Shown: positions 19,661 through 28,220 of the stretch, piece by piece
Position numbering within the stretch: the stretch's first letter is position 1
Layout: each line of letters starts with the position of its first letter
NCBI RefSeq assembly: GCF_026991495.1
Contig: NZ_JALXBJ010000040.1
Span: forward strand, 1-61,399
Direction of reading: 5' to 3'
DNA length: 61,399 nt
Source: Thermococcus sp.
Lineage (GTDB): Archaea; Methanobacteriota_B; Thermococci; Thermococcales; Thermococcaceae
Made by a program: the position numbers and the translations under genes
Notes under the pieces: model-generated
What the model saw: the letters and a program-made list of their open reading frames with translations, nothing else
Database searches by the model: none
Told to the model about the DNA's origin: nothing

Positions 19661-20964
19661 CGTGGCTGCTCTTCACGATAGGCATCGCCCTCATCCTCGC
19701 CAAGATAGGGGACAGCATAATAGAGCGCTTTGAGCTCCCCGGAGTTTTGGGGGAGCTGATAATGGGTATGATACTTGGAAACCTCGTCTACTTCGGCCTC
19801 GTTTCCCCCCACTACCTGCCAATAGTGAGCGGGCAGGGCTTTACGACGGACATAACCCAGATATCCGAGTTTTTAGCAAAGCTGGGAATAATATTCCTGC
19901 TCTTCCTCGGTGCCCTCGATACCGACATCGATCAGCTTAAGAGCACCGGGGTCACGGCAACCGTTTCAACTGTCTTAGGCGTTTTCACGCCCCTCATAAT
20001 AGCCTGGTACGCCCTCATGGCGATGGGCTACCCGAGCAGGGAGGCTTTCGCCGGCGGCGTCCTCCTCACGGCCACGAGCATAGGCCTCACCGTTCGCGTC
20101 ATGATGGATCTCGGGGTGCTCAAGAGTGAGGTTGGGGCGGCCTCCCTCAGCGCGAGCGTCATGGACGACTTCCTCGGCATAGCCCTCGTCATCTTCGCCG
20201 TCGGGACCGGGAGTCTGCTCAACCTGACTGTCAAGATAGTGGCGTTCTTTGTAATAACGGGTGTAATCTGGTGGTACCTCGTTGACTACTACATCAAATT
20301 CGCCGAAAGGCTTCACGTTGAGAAGGGAATCCTCGGGATGGCCCTCGGGATGATGTTCCTCTTCGCGGCTTTAGCTGAAGGCTGGTTTGCAGCTGCTATT
20401 GAGGGCGCATTCATGATGGGCCTGACCCTCTCAAAGCTCCCAGAAGGAAAGCGCATGATGGACGACGTTAGGGCCATAGGCTACGGTCTGCTTATACCTT
20501 TCTTCTTCGTGCACACAGGCGCTATGCTCAACCTCACCGTCTTCGAGCACAGGAACGCCCTCGTCCTCGCGACCGTGATGAGCCTAATAGCGGTCATTGG
20601 GAAGATAATAGGCAGGGGATTCGGAGCCTGGATAACGGCCTGGGGTAGAGGAAGGAGCTTCCTCACGACGAGGGAGAACTTCTGGATGTCCCTGCAGATG
20701 GGCATAGGCTCTATCCCGAGGACCGAGGTCGCGCTGGTTGACCTGATGGTTGCGATACAGGGGAAGGCCATACCACCGAAGGACGCGCCGGACTTTGTAG
20801 CGGCAACGCTGATCTTCATAACGGTCTCCGTCCTGATAACGCCGCCTCTCCTCAAGTGGGCCTTCAAGGCGGAGATAGAGAAGGCGAAGAGGGCGAGAGC
20901 GGAGGAGAAGATAAGGCGCGTCCAGGAGACGAAGGAAAGGATAAAAGAACTCAAGGGGCGCTGA
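19648..20964 (+). CDS. Cation:proton antiporter (CPA2 family)
   Basis: The 438-residue membrane protein has about twelve hydrophobic segments. GELIMGMILGNLVYFG is the typical early motif, and SASVMDDFLGIALV holds the paired aspartates of electrogenic CPA2 exchangers, so sodium/proton exchange is likely. The C-terminal 40 residues are charged and helical (EIEKAKRARAEEKIRR) and probably cytoplasmic. No TrkA-N domain is attached; the overlapping upstream CBS protein may supply regulation. A T-run follows the stop. Confidence 0.9.
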   Translation: METVTWLLFTIGIALILAKIGDSIIERFELPGVLGELIMGMILGNLVYFGLVSPHYLPIVSGQGFTTDITQISEFLAKLGIIFLLFLGALDTDIDQLKSTGVTATVSTVLGVFTPLIIAWYALMAMGYPSREAFAGGVLLTATSIGLTVRVMMDLGVLKSEVGAASLSASVMDDFLGIALVIFAVGTGSLLNLTVKIVAFFVITGVIWWYLVDYYIKFAERLHVEKGILGMALGMMFLFAALAEGWFAAAIEGAFMMGLTLSKLPEGKRMMDDVRAIGYGLLIPFFFVHTGAMLNLTVFEHRNALVLATVMSLIAVIGKIIGRGFGAWITAWGRGRSFLTTRENFWMSLQMGIGSIPRTEVALVDLMVAIQGKAIPPKDAPDFVAATLIFITVSVLITPPLLKWAFKAEIEKAKRARAEEKIRRVQETKERIKELKGR

Positions 20965-20969
20965 GCCCC

Positions 20970-20977
20970 TCTTTTTT
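20970..20977 (+). terminator. T-run between convergent genes
   Basis: CTTTTTT follows the antiporter stop within ten bases and reaches the stop of the convergent gene. It is a plausible archaeal terminator for the antiporter transcript. Confidence 0.45.
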
Positions 20978-21447
20978 CACCCGAAGAAGGCCCCCATCAT
21001 GTCCATCTGCTCGTCGCTCATGCTCTTTATTTTGAACTCCGGCATCTCGGGGAGAAGCTTCTCGTAGTCCTCCTTCGTTACCTCCTTAGCTTTTCCGTTC
21101 TCGACGAGGTAGAAAACCCCGTAGTCAGGATCGCGGTAGGCAACGAGGAACCTCTCAACTTCGATGTCGTCGAAGTTCACGAAGATGACGTTTCCCCCGG
21201 TATATGGGCGTTTGCACTTGAAGGGGAAGCTTGAGGAGTTGAGCATCGCATCGCCGAGGGCCTGGTTTGCCCTCTCGCCGTTTATCTCGGTCCAGAATTT
21301 CCTCCCCTCGAAGTCTCCCTCAACGACTATCAGGAACCTCTGACCGTCGAGTTCAACTATGGGGGCACCCTTCTCCTCGAGTATCTTGAACAGCTCGCCG
21401 ATTGTCTCGGCGTTCCTAAGCGAGGCAACGAATCCTTCAACCTTCAT
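20977..21447 (-). CDS. Hypothetical protein, 156 residues
   Basis: I do not recognise a family. The start MKVEGFVASLRN at 21447 follows GGTGAACGCT. The chain looks like a small alpha/beta domain: a helix (NAETIGELFKILEEKG), strands (IVELDGQRFLIVVEG, NVIFVNFDDIEVERFLVAY, YGVFYLVENG) and a Met-rich helical end (MSDEQMDMMGAFFG). It has no signal peptide or membrane segment. It is transcribed alone, convergent to the antiporter and divergent from the chloride channel gene. Confidence 0.75.
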   Translation of the reverse strand: MKVEGFVASLRNAETIGELFKILEEKGAPIVELDGQRFLIVVEGDFEGRKFWTEINGERANQALGDAMLNSSSFPFKCKRPYTGGNVIFVNFDDIEVERFLVAYRDPDYGVFYLVENGKAKEVTKEDYEKLLPEMPEFKIKSMSDEQMDMMGAFFG

Positions 21448-21524
21448 AGCGTTCACCGCTACCCATTGAAAGGCCGGGTATAAAAGCTTAAGTATCGCCC
21501 ACCCTATTTATTCGAGGGGCCGGC

Positions 21525-23243
21525 TTGGCCTGGGAAAAACACTACGTCAGAAAGTGGACTGAAGTCCTCGTCTTCTCATTCCTCGCGGGCTTAGTTGGGG
21601 GACTGGGGGCCGTGGTTTTTAGGTTCCTCATAGCGGTTATCCACGGGTTCTTCTTTGGTAAGCTCCTGCCCCTCGTAACTCTCCAAGCCGGAAGATTTAA
21701 CCTCGGCTACATCCTTCTTCCTGCAACTGGGGCCCTCATCGTGGGCCTAATAATCCTTAGGTATCCCGAAATCAAGGGCAACGGCATACCGGAGGTGATA
21801 GAGGCAGTTATCTTCAAGGGAGGGAACATCCCCGGGAGCTTTACCATAGCCAAGATAGTGGCGACCTCGATAACGATAGGCTCCGGCGGGAGCGCGGGCA
21901 GGGAAGGGCCGATAGGTTTCATTGGGGCTTCCCTGACTTCACTCTTAGCCAAGTGGTTCGGCCTCTCAAGGGAGATGAAGAAGCTCCTCGTCACCTGCGG
22001 TTTAGCTGCCGGAATCGCAGGAACCTTCAACACGCCCTTGGCTGGGGCGATGTTCGCCCTGGAAGTTGTTTACATGGGTGCCTTCTCGATAAACCTCGTT
22101 CCGATATTCCTCTCAGCTATAACGGGCAACGCCGTAACTCTGGCACTCCTCAAAAGGGCCTTTGAGGTAGAGATACCAACGAACCTTGGAAACACCCTCG
22201 TGGAGCTTCCTTTCTTCTTTCTCCTCGGGATAATCCTCGGCGTTCTCGCGGCTTTCTACGCCCGCTTTCTCTATGGCATCTTTGATAGGTTCTCGGCTTC
22301 AAGGGTTCTAGAGTGGACCAAACCATTCCTCGGCGGACTGGGGGTTGGTCTAATAGGCTTCCTATTCCCGGGCTACGGTGTCTTTGGCATAGGCTACGAT
22401 GGGATGAGACTGGCCTTCTACGGGAAGCTCGGGATAGGTCTTCTCCTCATCCTGGCGCTCGCCAAGATGCTCGCGACTGCCCTAACGATAGGTTCGGGCC
22501 AGAGCGGTGGAATCTTCGCGCCGAGCCTCTACATAGGGACGATGTTTGGGGCGTCTTTTGGTGAAATGCTAAACCTTCTCCTCCCGTCAATTCACGCTAA
22601 TCCCGCGGTTTACGCCCTCGCCGGAATGGCGGCCTTCTTCAGCGGGATGACGCAGGCGCCTATAACCCAGATTCTTATGGTGACGGAGCTTACGAAGAGC
22701 TACGCTGTTTTACCTGCCGTCATGACCTCCGCGACCATGGGCTTCCTAAGTGCGAGGCTATTCCTGAGGGGCGACTCAGTTTACACCATGAAGCTCACGA
22801 GGAAGGGCTACCACATAAAGACCGGGAAGCCGGTCATCCTTGAGACCATCTCGGTGGGTGAGATAATGACGGGGGAGCCAGTTTACGTCACCGCTGACAT
22901 GACGCTCTTCGAGGTGGAACGTCTCATATCCGAAACCGGCCACGACTGCTTTCCAGTGGTGAACGAGGGGATGAAGGTCATTGGAGTTATCGGCGTCAAG
23001 GACATTCTGAAAAAGCCAACGTCCCTCAAAAGGATCAAGGTGGGTAGGGTTCTCGGTCAGGATTATGGAGTTACCTTTCCGGCCGAAACGGCCCAGGATG
23101 CCCTCGAAAAGCTGATGAACTACGACCAGAACCTCCTGCCTGTCGTGGAGAGCCCAGAAAGCAGAAAGCTCATCGGCGTGGTCACCAAAAGGGACATATA
23201 CCGCGCCTACTACCGCGGACTGGAGGGCATGTACATAGAATGA
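21525..23243 (+). CDS. ClC-type chloride channel or exchanger with CBS pair
   Basis: The 572-residue protein has the ClC membrane core in residues about 1-420, including GSGGSAGREGP with the gating Glu, then GSGQSGGIFAPSLY. A cytoplasmic CBS pair follows (SVGEIMTGEPVYVTADMTLF, then LLPVVESPESRKLIGVVTK). The gating Glu is kept, which allows proton-coupled exchange. The start is a TTG at 21525 before AWEKHYVRKW, with GAGGGGC upstream. EndoQ begins nine bases after the stop, so the two may share a transcript. Confidence 0.92.
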   Translation: MAWEKHYVRKWTEVLVFSFLAGLVGGLGAVVFRFLIAVIHGFFFGKLLPLVTLQAGRFNLGYILLPATGALIVGLIILRYPEIKGNGIPEVIEAVIFKGGNIPGSFTIAKIVATSITIGSGGSAGREGPIGFIGASLTSLLAKWFGLSREMKKLLVTCGLAAGIAGTFNTPLAGAMFALEVVYMGAFSINLVPIFLSAITGNAVTLALLKRAFEVEIPTNLGNTLVELPFFFLLGIILGVLAAFYARFLYGIFDRFSASRVLEWTKPFLGGLGVGLIGFLFPGYGVFGIGYDGMRLAFYGKLGIGLLLILALAKMLATALTIGSGQSGGIFAPSLYIGTMFGASFGEMLNLLLPSIHANPAVYALAGMAAFFSGMTQAPITQILMVTELTKSYAVLPAVMTSATMGFLSARLFLRGDSVYTMKLTRKGYHIKTGKPVILETISVGEIMTGEPVYVTADMTLFEVERLISETGHDCFPVVNEGMKVIGVIGVKDILKKPTSLKRIKVGRVLGQDYGVTFPAETAQDALEKLMNYDQNLLPVVESPESRKLIGVVTKRDIYRAYYRGLEGMYIE

Positions 23244-23252
23244 GGTGGTTCC

Positions 23253-24509
23253 ATGCAGGTTGATGCCGACCTTCACATCCACTCGCGATACTCCAAAGCG
23301 GTTTCGAAGGCCATGACGATTCCAAACTTAGCGGAAAACGCGCGCTTCAAGGGTCTCGACCTGGTGGGAACAGGAGACATACTGAACCCAAAGTGGGAGG
23401 AAGAGCTTCTCAGATACGCAGAAAAGGTCGATGAGGGAGCCTACGAGAGGAACGGAACCAGGTTTCTCCTCACGACGGAGGTCGAAGACAGTAGAAGGGT
23501 TCACCACGTCCTGATCTTTCCGGACATAGAGACCGTCCGCGAGATGCGCGAGAGGCTGAGGCCCTATTCGAGCGATATTGAAACGGAAGGAAGGCCACAC
23601 CTGAGCCTTTCAGCTGGAGAGATAGCGGACTTAGCGAACGAGCTGGACGTTTTAATAGGCCCGGCCCACGCCTTCACTCCCTGGACGAGCCTCTACAAGG
23701 AGTACGACAGCCTTAAGGAGGCCTACGGCAACGCGAAAATCCACTTCCTTGAGCTGGGCCTCTCTGCTGACAGTGAGATGGCAGATAAAATCAAAGCTCA
23801 CCACAGGCTCACCTACCTCAGCAACAGCGACGCCCACTCGCCAATGCCCCATCGCTTGGGCAGAGAGTTCAACCGCTTTGAAGTTAAGGAGGCAACCTTC
23901 GAGGAAATCAGGAAGGCAATTCTGAAGCGCGGTGGGAGGAGAATCGTCCTAAACGCGGGTCTCGATCCTCGCCTTGGTAAGTACCACCTTACAGCCTGCT
24001 CCCGCTGCCACACGAAGTACAGCCTTGAGGAAGCGAAGGCTTTCCACTGGAAGTGTCCGAAGTGTGGAGGCCGAATAAAGAAAGGCGTGAGAGATAGAAT
24101 TCTTGAGCTTGCCGATACTGACGAGAGGCCGAAGGACAGGCCCCCATACATACACCTCGCCCCCCTTGCGGAGATAATAGCGATGGTCATCGGGAAGGGG
24201 GTTGAGACGAAGGCAGTGAGGATTGTATGGGAGCGCTTTTTACGGGAGTTCGGGAGCGAGATAAGGGTTCTCGTTGACGTCCCGGTCGAGGCTCTGGCAG
24301 GTGTTCACGAGGACGTTGCAAAGGCTATCTGGGCCTACAGGAACGAAAAGCTAATAGTCATCCCCGGCGGTGGCGGAAAATACGGGGAGATAAGGCTGCC
24401 CGAGGAGATAAGGAAGGCTGAGATTGAAGAGCTTGAGAGCGTTGAGGTTGAGCTTCCCGAGGAGAAACCAAAACAGAGGAGCATAACGGAGTTTTTGGGA
24501 GTTAGGTAA
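23253..24509 (+). CDS. Endonuclease Q (PHP-domain DNA repair nuclease)
   Basis: The 418-residue enzyme cuts DNA 5' of deaminated or abasic bases such as hypoxanthine, uracil and xanthine. The PHP metal-binding start DADLHIHSRYSKA is clear, with SNSDAHSPMPHRLG further on. A zinc-binding element with CSRCHTKYS and CPKCGG lies near residues 248-270. The last residues, KQRSITEFLGVR, form a PCNA-interaction (PIP) box, matching the known PCNA stimulation of EndoQ. The Thermococcus and Pyrococcus homologues are biochemically characterised. Confidence 0.95.
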   Translation: MQVDADLHIHSRYSKAVSKAMTIPNLAENARFKGLDLVGTGDILNPKWEEELLRYAEKVDEGAYERNGTRFLLTTEVEDSRRVHHVLIFPDIETVREMRERLRPYSSDIETEGRPHLSLSAGEIADLANELDVLIGPAHAFTPWTSLYKEYDSLKEAYGNAKIHFLELGLSADSEMADKIKAHHRLTYLSNSDAHSPMPHRLGREFNRFEVKEATFEEIRKAILKRGGRRIVLNAGLDPRLGKYHLTACSRCHTKYSLEEAKAFHWKCPKCGGRIKKGVRDRILELADTDERPKDRPPYIHLAPLAEIIAMVIGKGVETKAVRIVWERFLREFGSEIRVLVDVPVEALAGVHEDVAKAIWAYRNEKLIVIPGGGGKYGEIRLPEEIRKAEIEELESVEVELPEEKPKQRSITEFLGVR

Positions 24510-24608
24510 AGTTGCCGGATATGAGTGGCAAAATTTGACAAAAGTTGTTAGGTAGAATTGGCAAGATTTAACGAAAAATGCGGAATATGAGTTGCAAGAT
24601 GGCAATGC
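24510..24608. repeat. Three degenerate 33-bp tandem copies
   Basis: Copies at 24510..24542, 24543..24575 and 24576..24608 share a TGGCAARATTT-type core recurring at exactly 33-base spacing (24526, 24559, 24592). The first two copies agree at roughly 23 of 33 positions. The block is AT-rich and fills the gap between EndoQ and thiL. Read on the minus strand it gives an 11-residue periodic pattern, but no start signal supports translation. Confidence 0.6.
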
Positions 24609-24623
24609 ACCGGAGGTGAAACC

Positions 24624-25559
24624 TTGAGGGAATCGGAAATAATCCGGCTCTTCATGAGGCGTCTAAAGAACCAGGGGGATTTGCCCCTCGGCGACGATGC
24701 TGGAGCTATTAGGCTCGGCGACGTATGGCTCGTAGCTACAGACGACATGCTCGTCAGGAAAACCGACGTTCCAGATATAATGACGCCGGAACAGGTCGGC
24801 TTCAAGGCGGTAACGATGAACGTGAGCGACGTTGCAGCGGTGGGGGCAAAGCCCTTAGGCTTTCTCTTCTCCCTCGGCGTTCCATGGGATGTGAATGAGG
24901 ACTACCTCGAAGGAATCGCTGAGGGGATTGAAAAAGCCCTTGAGTTCTATGACGTTCCCGTTTTGAGCGCTGACACGAACGAGGCTGACGACCTGATAAT
25001 AGACGGTGCTGCCCTCGGAGTTACGGAAAGGCCGCTCACCCGCTCGGGGGCAAAGCCCGGTGATCTAGTGTGCGTTACCGGTGATCTGGGAAGGGCCTTA
25101 GCGGGCTACCTCGTCTGGAGGGAAGGCCTTGAAGCGCCCGAGAAGACCCTTAAAGTCCTTTACGAGAAGTTTCTTGAGCCCAAGGCGAGGGTGAGAGAAG
25201 GGATAAAGCTCAGCGGAATAGCCAATTCTGCCATAGACGTGAGCGATGGCCTCTCCAAGGAGCTCCACCTCCTGGCGAGAATGAGCGGTGTGAGGATAGA
25301 GCTCGGCTCCGAAAGCCTCCCGATAAGGGATGAGGTAATTGAGGTTGCCGGGCTTCTCGGGAAGGACCCCGTTGAGCTGGCCCTTTTGAGCGGGGAGGAG
25401 TTCGAGCTCGTTTTCACCGTCGAGCCTGAAAAGGCACCAAGTTTAGACTTCGACTTCTCGGTCATCGGGAGGGTCGTTGAGGGTGAGGGCGTTTACCTCG
25501 ATGGAAAGCCGCTTTCCCCCCTCGGCTGGGAGCATATGGAACACATGAACGTTTATTAA
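24624..25559 (+). CDS. thiL: Thiamine-monophosphate kinase
   Basis: The 311-residue enzyme phosphorylates thiamine monophosphate to the diphosphate cofactor. Family motifs are LPLGDDAGAI, VSDVAAVGAKPLGF, VTGDLGRALAGY, DVSDGLSKEL and LLSGEEFELVF, the AIR-synthase-like fold. The start is a TTG preceded by GGAGGTGAAACC. The gene begins a small plus-strand run with an ArsR regulator and a MazG-like enzyme. Confidence 0.95.
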   Translation: MRESEIIRLFMRRLKNQGDLPLGDDAGAIRLGDVWLVATDDMLVRKTDVPDIMTPEQVGFKAVTMNVSDVAAVGAKPLGFLFSLGVPWDVNEDYLEGIAEGIEKALEFYDVPVLSADTNEADDLIIDGAALGVTERPLTRSGAKPGDLVCVTGDLGRALAGYLVWREGLEAPEKTLKVLYEKFLEPKARVREGIKLSGIANSAIDVSDGLSKELHLLARMSGVRIELGSESLPIRDEVIEVAGLLGKDPVELALLSGEEFELVFTVEPEKAPSLDFDFSVIGRVVEGEGVYLDGKPLSPLGWEHMEHMNVY

Positions 25560-25589
25560 GGATAGCGACAAATTGATACGGTGGTCACC

Positions 25590-25967
25590 GTGAAGGTGGG
25601 GGAACTCCTCAAGACCGTAGAGCCGGGGCAGAGGAGGAGCGTTGAGAAGTGCATGGAACTGTGCGATCTCAAGGACCCCAACCAGGAGATAGTGAGGGAG
25701 CTCAACGAGGACGTCGTGAGGTTCGTGAAGCTGCTCTCCAATAAGCTGCGCTTTCAGATACTCAGGATGCTCCTGGACAGGTGGCTCTGCGTGTGCCTCA
25801 TAGCGAACGCGCTCGGTCAGGATCAAACGCTGATAAGCCACCATCTCCGGTCCCTGAAGTCCCTCGGCCTCTTGGAGGAGAGAAAGGAGGGGAAGCTGAG
25901 GCTCTACAGGGCCAAGAGGTCAGTGGTTGAGGAGTACCTCAACATGCTTTCCTCCGAGCTCCTGTGA
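25590..25967 (+). CDS. ArsR/SmtB-family transcription regulator, metal-sensor type
   Basis: The 125-residue protein has the ArsR winged helix: LSNKLRFQILRMLL, then LIANALGQDQTLISHHLRSL as helix-turn-helix, and a wing with RKEGKLRLYRA. The pair CVC in RWLCVCLIANAL is where ArsR/SmtB proteins bind soft metals, and a second pair, CMELC, sits in the N-terminal extension, so metal or thiol sensing is plausible. The GTG at 25590 follows GGTGGTCACC. The gene lies between thiL and mazG; its targets are unknown. Confidence 0.88.
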   Translation: MKVGELLKTVEPGQRRSVEKCMELCDLKDPNQEIVRELNEDVVRFVKLLSNKLRFQILRMLLDRWLCVCLIANALGQDQTLISHHLRSLKSLGLLEERKEGKLRLYRAKRSVVEEYLNMLSSELL

Positions 25968-25976
25968 GGTGTTCCA

Positions 25977-26252
25977 ATGAAACTCCAGGGGATGGTGGAT
26001 GAATTCGTCCGCGGCTCAGGAGGCTACTGGGAGCCCTTTGAGATGTTCGCAGCATTGGTTGAGGAGGTCGGTGAGCTCGGAAGGGCACTCCTATCCAAGG
26101 AGGGCGTCAAGGGCTCCCCGGAAGCTTCGAACCTCGGTGAGGAAATGGGGGACGTACTCTTCGCCCTCGCGTGTCTGGCGAATTACTACGGTGTAGACTT
26201 GGAAAAAGCCCTCGCCAGCACCGTTGAGAAGTACCGGAGCCGAGAGATCTAA
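25977..26252 (+). CDS. MazG-like nucleotide pyrophosphohydrolase
   Basis: The 91-residue protein is a single-domain all-alpha NTP pyrophosphatase. The metal-binding Glu cluster is in EEVGELGRALLSKE and GEEMGDVLFALACLANY. Such enzymes remove abnormal or excess nucleoside triphosphates. It starts nine bases after the ArsR gene with GAGGTGTTCC as ribosome site, so the two are co-transcribed. Confidence 0.88.
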   Translation: MKLQGMVDEFVRGSGGYWEPFEMFAALVEEVGELGRALLSKEGVKGSPEASNLGEEMGDVLFALACLANYYGVDLEKALASTVEKYRSREI

Positions 26253-26342
26253 CGCGGCCTTTCGATTTACGTGGAAATGAAGGTTTTTTAAGGCACTCCC
26301 CAACATCCCTTGGCTGTCTATCCTACCGGCGGGGGCAAGATC

Positions 26343-27503
26343 ATGGAAACTTTAAGGGTTGCACTGGCATCGGACTGGTACTACCCCAAGATCGGCGGCG
26401 TCGCGGTTCACATACACAACCTCGCGATACACCTCTCCCGCCTTGGTCACGAGGTTGACATCATAACAAACGACGTGAAAACCGGCAAAGAGAGGGAGCT
26501 CGAAGAGCTTGGGATCGGCCTTTTAAAGGTTCCCGGGCGTGTTCTCAATGGTTTAAGCCTTAACGTGGGAGTTTTTTCGAGGGGAGCCTCGGCCCTTGCG
26601 CCCCTCCTCAAGGACTACGACGTGATCCACGGACAGCACGCCTTCACCCCCCTCTCGCTGAAGGCTACCTCAGCCGCTAAGAAGATGGGTAAGGCAGCCC
26701 TCATAACCACCCACAGCGTTGACTTTGAGAACTCCAACGCCATCAAGCTCCTGGCTAGAACATCCTTCCCCTACTACAAGTACTACCTCGGAACCCCCCA
26801 CAGGATAGTGGCGGTCAGCAAGGCCTCGAGGGAGTTCATCAAAAAGTTCACCAACGTTCCGGTTGAGGTGATCCCGAACGGCATAGACACGTCCTTCTTT
26901 CACGACGGCTGGAATAAGGAGGCCGTTAAGGATGAGCTCGGGCTCTCCGGGAAGATCGTCCTCTACGTTGGCAGGATAGAGCCGAGGAAAGGCCTCAGCT
27001 TCCTCATCTCGGCGATGAAAGATGTTAATGGAACGCTTTTGATAGCCGGAAAGGGGAGCACGATGCCCCTGCTAAGGGAGCGGGCGAGGCTCTTAGGTTT
27101 GAAGGACAAGGTTCGGTTCCTCGGCAACGTGGACTACTCCGAGCTTCCAAAGCTCTACGGGGCGAGCGACGTCTTCGTCCTTCCGAGTCTGAGCGAGGCA
27201 TTTGGCATAGTACTCCTCGAGGCCATGGCCTCCGGCGTTCCAGTGGTCGGAACGTCCGTTGGGGGGATACCCGAGATAATAGACGGATGCGGTGTTGTGG
27301 TACCCCCGGGGAGTTCGAAGGCCATTGCCCGGGCAGTAAACCTCCTCTTAACAGACGAGCGCCTCTCCAAGAGGCTCGGCACGCTCGGGAGGAAGAGGGT
27401 TGAAAGGCTCTACGACTGGAGTATGATAGCGAGAAAGGTCTCGAACCTCTACTTCCACGTCCTCGACGAGGTGGCTGCTAATGATGGTCACCCTCAGCTT
27501 TGA
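26343..27503 (+). CDS. Glycosyltransferase family 4 (GT-B fold)
   Basis: The 386-residue enzyme transfers a sugar from a nucleotide donor. DWYYPKIGGVAVHIHNLA is the N-terminal acceptor-side motif, VEVIPNGIDTSFF the hinge, VGRIEPRKGLSFLI the donor-domain start, and SLSEAFGIVLLEAMASGVPVVG the EX7E donor site. It is cytoplasmic and probably membrane-associated. The ATG at 26343 is chosen over in-frame upstream codons because family homology begins at METLRVALASDW. Its end overlaps the start of a deacetylase gene, so the two probably act in sequence on one glycan or glycolipid. Confidence 0.92.
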   Translation: METLRVALASDWYYPKIGGVAVHIHNLAIHLSRLGHEVDIITNDVKTGKERELEELGIGLLKVPGRVLNGLSLNVGVFSRGASALAPLLKDYDVIHGQHAFTPLSLKATSAAKKMGKAALITTHSVDFENSNAIKLLARTSFPYYKYYLGTPHRIVAVSKASREFIKKFTNVPVEVIPNGIDTSFFHDGWNKEAVKDELGLSGKIVLYVGRIEPRKGLSFLISAMKDVNGTLLIAGKGSTMPLLRERARLLGLKDKVRFLGNVDYSELPKLYGASDVFVLPSLSEAFGIVLLEAMASGVPVVGTSVGGIPEIIDGCGVVVPPGSSKAIARAVNLLLTDERLSKRLGTLGRKRVERLYDWSMIARKVSNLYFHVLDEVAANDGHPQL

Positions 27504-28197
27504 CGTTGAGCAGGACTGCCCACCTTTCGCATCGACCTTCAAAGGACTCCGCGAGGGCCTTCCCGAGGTTATGGACATCCTCGAGGGGTACGGCATCAGG
27601 GGCACTTTCCTCTTCACGGGCCGGGCGGCAGAGGCTTTTCCCGAACTCGCGAGGAGGGCTGCGAAAAAACACGAGCTCGGCTGCCATGGCCTTGAGCACG
27701 AGCGCTTTGACAGACTTACGGCCTCCGAGGCCGAAGGGCGCCTCCGCAAGGCCCTCTCCATACTGAGGCGCTTTGGAAGGGTAGTCTCCTTCAGGGCCCC
27801 CAACTTCCAGTTCCCTGACGGTTATTACCCCGTCCTTGAGAACCTCGGCATCCTCGTGGACTCGACCAAGGCCAGGCACAAGGGGTGGAGGGGGGGAGTC
27901 ACTCCAATAGGCGGTCTGCTTGAGGTTCCAGCTTCGATGACGTCGATAGTTACCCGCCTCCCCTGGCGCATCCAGCTTAGGGTGCACGAAAAACTCGAGG
28001 AGCCGGCCGTTTACATTTTCCACCCCTGGGAGTTCGTAAGGATGCCGCGGAACCTTAGGCCTGACTGCTGGTTCGGCACCGGAAAGCCCGCCCTCTCCAA
28101 GCTGAGGCGCCTCATCGAGTACCACGTCGAGAAAGACGCCACATTCCTGACTCTCGCCGAGTACCTCGATGTCTACCAAAAGCTTAAACGCGGGTGA
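27481..28197 (+). CDS. Polysaccharide-deacetylase-family (NodB-like) protein
   Basis: The 238-residue enzyme has the NodB carbohydrate-esterase layout: SFDVEQDCP as the metal/acid motif, HGLEHERF with the two metal-binding His, FRAPNFQFPDGY as the active-site groove and FHPWEF near the end. It lacks a signal peptide, so it works in the cytoplasm, which fits removal of an acetyl group from a lipid-linked sugar made by the coupled glycosyltransferase. ATG codons at 27481 and 27484 are both possible, inside the previous gene. Confidence 0.9.
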   Translation: MMVTLSFDVEQDCPPFASTFKGLREGLPEVMDILEGYGIRGTFLFTGRAAEAFPELARRAAKKHELGCHGLEHERFDRLTASEAEGRLRKALSILRRFGRVVSFRAPNFQFPDGYYPVLENLGILVDSTKARHKGWRGGVTPIGGLLEVPASMTSIVTRLPWRIQLRVHEKLEEPAVYIFHPWEFVRMPRNLRPDCWFGTGKPALSKLRRLIEYHVEKDATFLTLAEYLDVYQKLKRG

Positions 28198-28220
28198 TGC
28201 GAGGTCTAACCGGTGAGACC

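Noticed and set aside
27478-28179. Long minus-strand frame opposite the NodB-like gene
   Set aside because: The sense strand encodes all NodB motifs, and the antisense product has none.
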